A DNA stretch of 9,086 bases from an uncultured Oscillospiraceae bacterium. GTDB taxonomy: Bacteria; Bacillota; Clostridia; Oscillospirales; Ruminococcaceae. A program made the position numbers and the translations under genes. The notes beneath the pieces were generated by a model, which ran no database searches, was not told the DNA's origin, and saw nothing but the letters and a program-made list of their open reading frames with translations. The DNA lies in the NCBI GenBank assembly GCA_910587135.1, contig CAJULF010000082.1, positions 1-9,086 on the forward strand, in the 5' to 3' direction. Shown here in pieces: positions 1-5,487 of the stretch; position 1 is the first letter of the stretch; each line of letters starts with the position of its first letter.

Positions 1-15
1 TGCCCCCGCCCCCCG

Positions 16-68
16 CCAAAGGGACGAGTCCCTTTGGAATCCCAATTCCGCGCTTCGCGCGGGGATTC
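16..68. repeat. Double hairpin palindromic element
   Basis: Two adjacent perfect hairpins. The first pairs CCAAAGGGAC (16-25) with GTCCCTTTGG (28-37) with almost no loop. The second pairs GAATCCC (37-43) with GGGATTC (62-68) and encloses CCGCGC (48-53) / GCGCGG (57-62) around a TTC loop. No T-run follows, so this is not a standard intrinsic terminator, and no gene is visible around it. It looks like a dispersed intergenic palindrome; it could also mark the end of a transcript entering from outside the window. The pairing is seen directly; the role is unknown. Confidence 0.6.
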
Positions 69-96
69 AAAGCACTCAAAATATTTTCAACAAAAA

Positions 97-387
97 AGCA
101 ACACAAAAATCGAAAAGCAAAAGCGCTGAAAGCGGAAGTAAACTCAAAGCCCACGCATGAATTTCCCGAAAGCCGCCGCAGTCTGCGAAAAAAGCCCATG
201 TGCAACCTGATGTCGGCGCATGAAATTTCAAAAAGTACAAATTTGCCGAATGGCAAATTTGTACGGTTTTCGCAGTCGCGCAGAGCGAAGCGGAGCGTGA
301 GTGCGAAAATTTTGAAATTTTTTCAAATAATCCGCTTTAAGTCAACCTTATATACAAGCTGCCGCGGTGCGGGAAATTCTTTTAAAT
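97..387. repeat. Structured repeat, copy 1 (diverged core)
   Basis: This copy shares both ends with the two tandem copies downstream. Its left end, 125-168, aligns without gaps to 2283-2326 with 37 of 44 bases identical. Its right end, 361-387, matches 2626-2652 at 24 of 27 bases. A further 14-mer, AGCAACACAAAAAT (97-110), recurs at 2470-2483 ahead of copy 3. The outer stem is GAATTTCCCG (159-168) with CGGGAAATTC (370-379). The core between them is about 200 nt and unlike the 87-nt core of the other copies; it has its own hairpins. The repeat ends two bases before the Shine-Dalgarno of the 399 gene. The rest of 1-398 contains no credible gene. Confidence 0.7.
222..321. repeat. Nested hairpins inside repeat copy 1
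   Basis: An outer inverted repeat AAATTTCAAAA (223-233) / TTTTGAAATTT (310-320) encloses two stems. The first is a perfect 13-bp stem, GTACAAATTTGCC (235-247) with GGCAAATTTGTAC (252-264), on a GAAT loop. The second is TTTTCGCA (267-274) with TGCGAAAA (302-309), around a purine-rich GCG-AGCG-type stretch. This gives a three-way junction in place of the core found in the other repeat copies. It may be a separate palindromic element inserted into the repeat, or an alternative core module. Confidence 0.6.
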
Positions 388-388
388 C

Positions 389-395
389 AGGAGGA
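389..395 (+). promoter_or_regulatory. Ribosome binding site fixing the 399 start
   Basis: AGGAGGA at 389-395 sits 3 nt before the ATG at 399. The same reading frame is open back to an ATG at 198, but that ATG has no Shine-Dalgarno sequence and the extra 67 codons run through the palindromic repeat, so 399 is the start chosen here. Confidence 0.85.
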
Positions 396-398
396 AGC

Positions 399-743
399 AT
401 GGAAATAACAATAAACGACACGGTATTCGGCAAGGTGACGGAGCTTAACGTACAGCGCGAGGCACGGCGCACGGAGCTGAGATATAATACGCAGGGAGAT
501 CTGCTTATTGATCTGGTGAACAGGAAATATGAGGTGGACGTGGTTTTCGGACTGCTGAGCGAAAAGGAAATGAAAGCGCTGCGCAAGGCTGCTTCGGAGA
601 TATTCGTCACGGTCAAGCTGGACACTCCCGAGGGTGAGATAACAGAGGAGTTTCACATCAGCGACGAGCCCGCGCCGACCGTCACGCAAATAAACGGAGT
701 GGTTATGTACAGCGGCGTTAAGCTGCATTTAAAGCAGAAATGA
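399..743 (+). CDS. Small phage tail-type protein (DUF6711-like)
   Basis: A 114-aa protein with no signal peptide or membrane segment. It begins MEITINDTVFGKV and has a central stretch, GLLSEKEMKALRKAASEIF, followed by a strand-rich region with TVKLDTPEG and a closing YSGVKLHLKQK. The layout (short basic N-terminal strand, LS.xE...L..A.. helix, then .F.V/.D.PAP strands and a final beta strand) resembles the roughly 115-aa phage proteins grouped as DUF6711, found beside tail genes in Firmicutes phages. This is pattern recognition, not a search result. The stop codon overlaps the ribosome binding site of the hub-like gene 11 nt downstream, so the two are almost certainly co-transcribed and translationally coupled. 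The likely role is in the tail tip or tail-tube assembly, by context only. Confidence 0.6.
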   Translation: MEITINDTVFGKVTELNVQREARRTELRYNTQGDLLIDLVNRKYEVDVVFGLLSEKEMKALRKAASEIFVTVKLDTPEGEITEEFHISDEPAPTVTQINGVVMYSGVKLHLKQK

Positions 744-754
744 GGTGAAGCAAG

Positions 755-2272
755 GTGGTAGAGGTTTCGGAAAATTTCAGGGAGCTTGCGCAGAAAAACG
801 GGCGGCATGTATATTGCAGGATAGAGGCGGGGAGCGTTACAAGTGTTCCCGAGGTGTTTCTGGACGACAGGATAATTGAGTTTGATTTTGACGACGTGGC
901 TCACCCCGACTGGTTTACTATCGGAACGACCTGCGCAAACAGGTTTTATTTTGTGGTGAAGTACAGCGGTGAGCTGAACGTGAACGACAGAGTGCTGCCT
1001 TATATCAGCTTTGATAACAAGGAGTGGTGTCCGCTGGGGATATTTTACGTGTCAAGACGGTATGTCAGGGAGGGTTACGCGTCCATCGTGTGCTACGACA
1101 GAATGTACAGTCTGGATACGGATTACGTGAGCAATCTCCCCCTGCCGACGGATACGGTAAAAATACTGGAGGAGATATGCTCACAGACGGGGCTTGTATG
1201 CGACGACAAGGGTATAACCTTTGCGGTGGAGAATATTCCCGAATGCTCGGTGAGGGATATGATAGGGTATATAGCGTCGGTGAACCGCGCCTGCGCAAAG
1301 CTGGACAGACTTGGACGGCTGGTTTTTCGTGAATATGTTGACGGAGAATTCGTGATAGACGAGAAAAATTGCATGAGCATACACCGTAACATGGGACGTT
1401 CGGTGGTGACCTGCCTTAAGGCGGAAACGGAGGACGAGCTTCTGGTATCGGGAGACGGCGCTGAAATATCCACGCTGGAGCTGTATAATCCGATAATGAC
1501 GCAGGAGCGTCTGGATTCGCTGTACGCGCTTTTCAAGCCCTATTCGTTCTACGGCGCGGAAATAGAAATGCAGGGTATGCCGTTTATCGAGTCGGGAGAG
1601 CGCGTGCAGCTCCTGGAAAACGAATTGCTTTATGACCTCATCGTCAGCGAGATAGAATATCATTATGACGGCGGGCTGACAGCGCGGCTTTACTCAAAGA
1701 ACAAGAGCTACACAGACGCCGCCCCGCGCACCGACGATCTGGAAAAGCTGCTGACGGAGCTTCGTAAATCGGTCGGGACGATGTACAGCAAGCATGTCAA
1801 CGATAAAATGCTCGCTATAAAAAGCGATCCCGTAATAGCGGCAGATTTTGAATTCAACACGCTGGTAAAAACATTTGTACAGGTGGACGTGAATTTCACA
1901 GTCGACACAAGCACGGCGGATTTTATGATTGTGTCGGTGTACGTAAACGGAGTAAAAGCGGAGCGCGACGCGGTTCAATATATGCCGAATACGGGACGGG
2001 AGCTTGTGCATTATTATTATCTGGCGGAGAATATCCCTGCTGGAAAAAACAGGATATATGTAACGCTGAGCACCAAGACGGGGGACTGCTATATTCTTGA
2101 GGGGCAGCTGATCGCTACCGTTCTCGGATACGGAATTGCGGGAGGCGGCAGCGGCGACGTCCGCGACAGGCTAAGCTTTATCGATAAGATGACGCCCGTT
2201 TCCGCTTCGGCTATGGAAATGAAAGTAGCGGAGATAACGGACGAAAATGCAGAGTGCACAATTGATAGCTGA
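755..2272 (+). CDS. Phage baseplate hub / tail-like protein
   Basis: A 505-aa protein starting at GTG 755, with AGGTGA 7-8 nt upstream overlapping the previous stop. Residues ~1-110 contain strand-rich sequence leading to CPLGIFYVSRR and then ASIVCYDRMYSLD at ~110-122. This 'LG.F.V...(8-12 aa)...I.CYDRMY.LD' arrangement, followed by LPLPTDTVKILEEICSQTGL, is typical of hub-type tail proteins (gp27/XkdQ-like) in Clostridia and Bacillus prophages. Residues ~145-320 continue the hub fold, with SVRDMIGYIASVN and GERVQLLENELLYDLIVS. A short charged helix (~328-345) leads to a beta-rich C-terminal domain (~355-470) and a Gly/Ser linker, AGGGSGD. The C-terminus runs into the repeat array, so the original end could have been altered. 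No peptidase or lysozyme motif was recognised. Confidence 0.65.
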   Translation: MVEVSENFRELAQKNGRHVYCRIEAGSVTSVPEVFLDDRIIEFDFDDVAHPDWFTIGTTCANRFYFVVKYSGELNVNDRVLPYISFDNKEWCPLGIFYVSRRYVREGYASIVCYDRMYSLDTDYVSNLPLPTDTVKILEEICSQTGLVCDDKGITFAVENIPECSVRDMIGYIASVNRACAKLDRLGRLVFREYVDGEFVIDEKNCMSIHRNMGRSVVTCLKAETEDELLVSGDGAEISTLELYNPIMTQERLDSLYALFKPYSFYGAEIEMQGMPFIESGERVQLLENELLYDLIVSEIEYHYDGGLTARLYSKNKSYTDAAPRTDDLEKLLTELRKSVGTMYSKHVNDKMLAIKSDPVIAADFEFNTLVKTFVQVDVNFTVDTSTADFMIVSVYVNGVKAERDAVQYMPNTGRELVHYYYLAENIPAGKNRIYVTLSTKTGDCYILEGQLIATVLGYGIAGGGSGDVRDRLSFIDKMTPVSASAMEMKVAEITDENAECTIDS

Positions 2273-2284
2273 CAGTCAAGGAGC

Positions 2285-2435
2285 TGAAAGCAGACGTCAA
2301 CTGAACGCCCACGCAGGAATTTTCCGCAATCCGATTTGAAAGCGCAGCCCGCAAAGCGGGCGGAGCTTTTAAATCGAGGACAGCGAAGTTTTCGGCAAAG
2401 CCGAAAACGCAGCGGTGCGGAAAATTCTTTAAAAT
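2285..2435. repeat. Structured cloverleaf repeat, copy 2
   Basis: This 151-bp unit is repeated at 2502-2652 with only four differences (2293, 2308, 2381 and 2411), all transitions. The outer stem is GAATTTTCCGCA (2317-2328) with TGCGGAAAATTC (2416-2427), 12 bp perfect. Inside, hairpin A pairs CGATTTGAAAGC (2332-2343) with GCTTTTAAATCG (2365-2376) through one G-U pair, capped by GCCCGC (2347-2352) AAA GCGGGC (2356-2361). Hairpin B is GTTTTCGGC (2388-2396) AAA GCCGAAAAC (2400-2408). It begins 13 nt after the stop of the hub-like gene. No reading frame with a ribosome binding site lies across it. Confidence 0.85.
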
Positions 2436-2469
2436 GACCGCTTTGGGCAAACACAGCTTAAAAGCATTG

Positions 2470-2652
2470 AGCAACACAAAAATTACACAGCCAAGATGCG
2501 TTGAAAGCAAACGTCAACTGAACGTCCACGCAGGAATTTTCCGCAATCCGATTTGAAAGCGCAGCCCGCAAAGCGGGCGGAGCTTTTAAATCGAGGATAG
2601 CGAAGTTTTCGGCAAAGCCGAAAACGCGGCGGTGCGGAAAATTCTTTAAAAT
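2470..2652. repeat. Structured cloverleaf repeat, copy 3
   Basis: The 151-bp core at 2502-2652 lies exactly 217 bp after copy 2, with the same three stems: outer 2534-2545 / 2633-2644, hairpin A 2549-2560 / 2582-2593 with its GCCCGC/GCGGGC cap, and hairpin B 2605-2613 / 2617-2625. It is preceded by AGCAACACAAAAAT (2470-2483), also found ahead of copy 1 but not clearly ahead of copy 2. It ends directly at the Shine-Dalgarno of the 2664 gene. Between copies 2 and 3 (2436-2469) nothing else is recognised. Confidence 0.85.
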
Positions 2653-2660
2653 AAGGAGGT
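2653..2660 (+). promoter_or_regulatory. Strong ribosome binding site abutting repeat copy 3
   Basis: AAGGAGGT at 2653-2660 is a full-length anti-16S match 3 nt before ATG 2664. It starts on the base after the last conserved base of repeat copy 3, the same arrangement as AGGAGGA after repeat copy 1. Folding of the repeat in the mRNA would place this site at the foot of the outer stem. Confidence 0.8.
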
Positions 2661-2663
2661 AAT

Positions 2664-4031
2664 ATGAAAGGAAAAGCAACGCTGACGCTCAGCGACGCGG
2701 CGACGGGAAAGGTCGTGCAGCGCGTTGAGGAAAGCAATATGGTAACAGATGCGATAAGCAGGTTATTCAACCCGCCTCATGAGGCGCTTATAGATACCAA
2801 CTGGCCGGGGCAGATGGCGGCAATGCTGCCTATGTGGAAAAACATCCTCGGCGGGATAATTCTGCTCGGAAACACGCTTGAGGAAAGCAAGGACAATATA
2901 ATGCTACGCGAGGACTGCGTGCCCGTGGGAACAGCAGGCGACGCTTACAGCGGCGCGAACGTCATGAGAGGATCGCTGAATATCAACGAGAGCTACGAAA
3001 CCGAAAACGGATATCATTTCACATGGGATTTCCCAACCGACAAGGCGAACGGGACTATCAGGAGCGTGGCGCTCACAAGCAGAGCTTTCGGAAACGCGGG
3101 CTTCGCCCCCTGCGAAACCCGAGACGGTTCGCTTACCGTTAATCCCTACGAGTTCATTGTGTCGTATTTGCTCAGCTCAGCCCCGAAATTTATGACGTTA
3201 GTGGGGAACTATTTCATAGGGAGCTTCAGACCACGCGAGCTTCTGTATGCTTCATCAAGCACCAAAAACAACAAGACCACGGTAGTGTTCAAGAGATTTC
3301 AAACACTGGACACGAACGCTCTGAAGATAAACGACAGGGTATATAGCGAGGACGGGAGCAATATTCCGGTTGAAACCACCGAGCTGGTGCTGGATTTTAA
3401 GGTTGACAATCTGAAAAATGTTTTCTGGGATCCGAAAAACCGCGATCTGTACATTTTCGCGCCCGCTTCACATTCGACGCTCAGCGGCAGCGAATACCCC
3501 TACCGCGGAACGGTGAGATACTGGAGAATAGACCCCGATACGCTGACGGTCAAGGAATTTACCTCGGTGAGATTTCCGAAATCGGGAGTGGGCGATGTGC
3601 TCAGCTGCGCGGTATACGATGGCGTTTTCTATGCGGTGACAGCTTCGGAGGGAACATATAAGGTGAACATGACCACCAACACCCTCATAGAGGTGCTGCC
3701 GCTGACGACCAACTATCCCTCGCGTTTTTATGTAAACGAAACGGGGCTGATGTACAATTTTTACGGGCTCAGAGCCCCATACGGAAGTGCGGGCACGTTT
3801 TACCGGATGGATGTGGATACGGGCTTCTCATACGACGGTCTTATTTACGGGGTGCCTGTATATGCCGACTGGATACCGCAGCCGTATTTCCTTTACGCGT
3901 ACGGACAGGAGTTCAATACGGCGTTTGTTCTGCTGATGTCGAATTACCTCGCGACCATAAATAATCTGGCGCAGCCGCTCACCAAAACCAACGCGCATAC
4001 TTTGAAAATATCCTATGATATCATAAATTGA
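2664..4031 (+). CDS. Phage tail-fibre / receptor-binding-like protein
   Basis: A 455-aa protein without signal peptide. Residues 1-145 have a layout seen at the N-terminus of several Firmicutes phage tail and fibre proteins: an opening beta segment (KATLTLSDAATGKVVQRVEE), then SNMVTDAISRLFNPP at ~24-38, LGGIILLGNTLEES at ~62-75, RGSLNINESYETENGYHFTWDF at ~102-123 (shown here only as a reference to that interval) and GTIRSVALTSRAFGN at ~130-144. This region probably attaches to the tail. Residues ~175-455 are strand-rich with repeated blade-like stretches (LVLDFKVDNLKNVFWDP, RYWRIDPDTLTVKEF, YKVNMTTNTLIEV), suggesting a beta-propeller-like distal domain that could bind a surface. The attribution is from remembered family patterns and context. 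Confidence 0.6.
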   Translation: MKGKATLTLSDAATGKVVQRVEESNMVTDAISRLFNPPHEALIDTNWPGQMAAMLPMWKNILGGIILLGNTLEESKDNIMLREDCVPVGTAGDAYSGANVMRGSLNINESYETENGYHFTWDFPTDKANGTIRSVALTSRAFGNAGFAPCETRDGSLTVNPYEFIVSYLLSSAPKFMTLVGNYFIGSFRPRELLYASSSTKNNKTTVVFKRFQTLDTNALKINDRVYSEDGSNIPVETTELVLDFKVDNLKNVFWDPKNRDLYIFAPASHSTLSGSEYPYRGTVRYWRIDPDTLTVKEFTSVRFPKSGVGDVLSCAVYDGVFYAVTASEGTYKVNMTTNTLIEVLPLTTNYPSRFYVNETGLMYNFYGLRAPYGSAGTFYRMDVDTGFSYDGLIYGVPVYADWIPQPYFLYAYGQEFNTAFVLLMSNYLATINNLAQPLTKTNAHTLKISYDIIN

Positions 4032-4071
4032 ACATATCACCTCGCAATTTCGGACGGTTTTGTCCCAGCTT

Positions 4072-4111
4072 GGTTACAGCACGGTTACAATCCGATTACA
4101 GGGCGGTTACA
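4072..4111 (+). promoter_or_regulatory. Operator array: four 11-bp direct repeats
   Basis: GGTTACA at 4072-4078, GGTTACA at 4083-4089, GATTACA at 4094-4100 and GGTTACA at 4105-4111. Starts are exactly 11 bp apart, with 4-bp spacers that differ from one another, so the heptamer rather than the whole unit is conserved. The last repeat ends 15 bp before a perfect -35 box. One-helical-turn direct repeats next to -35 are the known architecture for OmpR/PhoB-family response regulators (Pho boxes use 11-bp direct repeats). The likely role is activation of the 4178 gene; the regulator is not in the window. Confidence 0.65.
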
Positions 4112-4126
4112 GTTTTGCTGAATTAC

Positions 4127-4155
4127 TTGACAACATGGGCGGAAAATATTATAAT
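4127..4155 (+). promoter_or_regulatory. Consensus sigma-A promoter for the 4178 gene
   Basis: TTGACA at 4127-4132 and TATAAT at 4150-4155 with a 17-bp spacer, a perfect match to the housekeeping consensus. Transcription would start near 4162, inside or just before the GGGGGGAG ribosome binding site, giving a very short leader of roughly 16 nt. A perfect promoter preceded by an activator-type repeat array is unusual, and leaves repression as an alternative role for the array. Confidence 0.85.
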
Positions 4156-4177
4156 GAAAAAAAGGGGGGAGATTTTC

Positions 4178-5269
4178 ATGAAAAAACACATAAGAACCTT
4201 TTCACATAGCCGCTTATCGCCCGTCCTGCGGCAAAATTTTTCGCTGACCGCGTCAAAAATTCTTGATAGGCTGGCTGCGTCAAGCCGATACAACACGACT
4301 GCGAAATTTTCCTTGTCATCGGAAAATTTTTCTTCGCAATCCGGGCATTTCGGGCTATGCGGACAGGCGCTTATATCAATTATGTTCGCGATCGCAATTT
4401 TCGCAAATATCACGGTAACCGCATTTGCGGACTGCGGACCAAAGGCTTCCGTAACGGTTAATGTAAAAGGCTTTGAGAGTGCGAAAGCGTATTACGGCGA
4501 ATCGGACATATACTACGCCACACTGCTTTCCAGGGAGATAACCACAGGACCGTCCTTTGCGTATATAGAGGACAAGCGCTCCGCAGAAGAAGTGTCCGAA
4601 AAGCATGAGGATAAAATATGGAGCGCGTTCCAGTGCTACCGCGACGAGGATGGATATTATTACCTCCAAAATCATTGGGAGCTGAGCGGGGATGACACGT
4701 TCTGCTGGGGTTACTATCCTCCCGATGAATTTAAAATATTGCTTTACTTCCCCGAAACAGACAGATATCAGGTCAGCGAGCCGCTTGAACGCTACGCGTT
4801 CACATCGTACTTTACCATTGATATTGCGGATAACACTCCGAAAGTATCCGCGGGCAAGGACGCCGAAGATTTTTTCGCTGAGCTTATCGCGTTTATGATA
4901 AGGGTCGTTATCACAATAGGACTGGAGCTGCTTGTCGCGCTGTGGTTCGGGTATCGCAGCAAAAAAGCGGTAAAGATCATTCTTATAACGAATACGGTCA
5001 CACAGATTGCATTAAATATTGTGCTTAATATCGCCAACTTCAAGGGCGGGCTTATCACGGCGGCAATATTCTATGTGTTGGCGGAGCTTGCCGTTTTTAC
5101 CGCCGAGGCGATAGTATACGCGATAAAGCTGTCAAAAGCAACCGAAAAACGCACGGGTAAGGTGCGCGCGGGACTTTACGCACTCGCCGCGAACGCGTGT
5201 TCATTCATTGTCGGGGGGGTGCTGACCGTGTTTTTGTTCAATATATCCGACTGGTTCAGATATATTTAA
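4178..5269 (+). CDS. Secreted-domain membrane protein of unknown function
   Basis: A 363-aa protein starting at ATG 4178, behind GGGGGGAG and a perfect promoter; in-frame starts at 4028 and 4142 lie upstream of or inside that promoter. A hydrophobic segment at 64-84 ends in AFA|DCGPK, a good signal peptidase I site. The mature part has an extracytoplasmic domain (85-~230) with GPSFAY, YYLQNHWELS, WGYYPPDEFKILLYFPETD and RYAFTSYFTIDI, then four predicted membrane helices (~234-257, 265-287, 291-317, 331-355). The DCGPK start, the WGYYPP...LLYFPETD motif and the four C-terminal helices match a conserved, uncharacterised family I recall from Clostridia. Residues 9-60 form an unusual Ser/Phe-rich spacer ahead of the signal sequence. 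Transcribed alone. Function unknown; the regulation suggests a response to an external signal. Confidence 0.8.
   Translation: MKKHIRTFSHSRLSPVLRQNFSLTASKILDRLAASSRYNTTAKFSLSSENFSSQSGHFGLCGQALISIMFAIAIFANITVTAFADCGPKASVTVNVKGFESAKAYYGESDIYYATLLSREITTGPSFAYIEDKRSAEEVSEKHEDKIWSAFQCYRDEDGYYYLQNHWELSGDDTFCWGYYPPDEFKILLYFPETDRYQVSEPLERYAFTSYFTIDIADNTPKVSAGKDAEDFFAELIAFMIRVVITIGLELLVALWFGYRSKKAVKIILITNTVTQIALNIVLNIANFKGGLITAAIFYVLAELAVFTAEAIVYAIKLSKATEKRTGKVRAGLYALAANACSFIVGGVLTVFLFNISDWFRYI
4233..4343. repeat. Palindrome-rich insert within the coding start
   Basis: This DNA codes for residues ~19-55 of the 4178 product. It contains AATTTTT (4235-4241) / AAAAATT (4255-4261) around TGAC-CGC-GTCA, and AAATTTTCC (4304-4312) / GGAAAATTT (4321-4329) with an 8-nt loop. 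Two 9-mers are shared with the cloverleaf repeats: AAAATTCTT (4256-4264; also 2421-2429 and 2638-2646) and CGCAATCCG (4335-4343; also 2325-2333 and 2542-2550). It is probably a degenerate palindromic element captured in frame. Boundaries are uncertain. Confidence 0.4.
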
Positions 5270-5271
5270 GT

Positions 5272-5426
5272 GCACCTCTAAAAACCGGTTTGAAAAGGCA
5301 AAATTGACAGAGTGCGCCGTCTGCAAGGAAAGCCGACGAAGCAAGGCTCGATGCCCTGCGCGGAGGTTTGACGACTCAGACGGCGTGCGCTGACAATTTT
5401 GGCTCAAACAAGGTTTTTAGAGATGC
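5272..5426. repeat. Long imperfect palindrome, MITE-like
   Basis: A 155-bp element whose ends form an 11-bp perfect inverted repeat, CTCTAAAAACC (5276-5286) / GGTTTTTAGAG (5412-5422), extended by GCA/TGC across a mismatch. Inner matching arms are GTTTGA (5288-5293) / TCAAAC (5404-5409), CAAAATTG (5299-5306) / CAATTTTG (5394-5401) and CGCCGTCTG (5315-5323) / CAGACGGCG (5377-5385), around a ~53-nt loop. It starts 3 bp after the stop of the membrane protein gene and ends 14 bp before the next promoter. It carries no gene. It resembles a non-autonomous transposable element; as RNA it would also end the upstream transcript in a long stem. Confidence 0.7.
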
Positions 5427-5440
5427 CCATAATTATACCC

Positions 5441-5469
5441 TTGACAAAAACCGCAGACTGTGGTATAAT
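5441..5469 (+). promoter_or_regulatory. Consensus sigma-A promoter for proS
   Basis: TTGACA at 5441-5446 and TATAAT at 5464-5469 with a 17-bp spacer, a perfect consensus. Transcription would start near 5476, leaving a ~435-nt leader that contains the T-box. Strong constitutive initiation with control at attenuation is the normal design for T-box genes. Confidence 0.9.
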
Positions 5470-5487
5470 AAGGCTTACAATATTAAG

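Noticed and set aside
198..398. N-terminal extension of the 399 gene to an ATG at 198
   Set aside because: No ribosome binding site at 198; the extension reads through the palindromic repeat; a strong AGGAGGA precedes 399.
325..398. Promoter directly upstream of the 399 gene
   Set aside because: A TATATA-like stretch at 349-354 exists, but no -35 box is found at suitable spacing.
2285..2652. CRISPR array interpretation of the tandem repeats
   Set aside because: Only two 151-bp units with one 66-bp gap, strong internal hairpins and no regular short spacers.
4052..4065. GGAC/GTCC hairpin as a terminator for the fibre-like gene
   Set aside because: Only four pairs and no T-run; no credible terminator was found after 4031.
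4028..4177. Start of the membrane protein gene at 4028 or 4142
   Set aside because: These starts lie upstream of or inside the perfect promoter at 4127-4155 and lack ribosome binding sites; 4178 has GGGGGGAG.
4211..4374. CGCTTAT at 4211-4217 and 4368-4374 as a target duplication flanking the in-frame insert
   Set aside because: Removing one copy plus the interval would take out 157 bp and shift the reading frame, so it cannot be a clean footprint; a 7-mer match over this distance can arise by chance.
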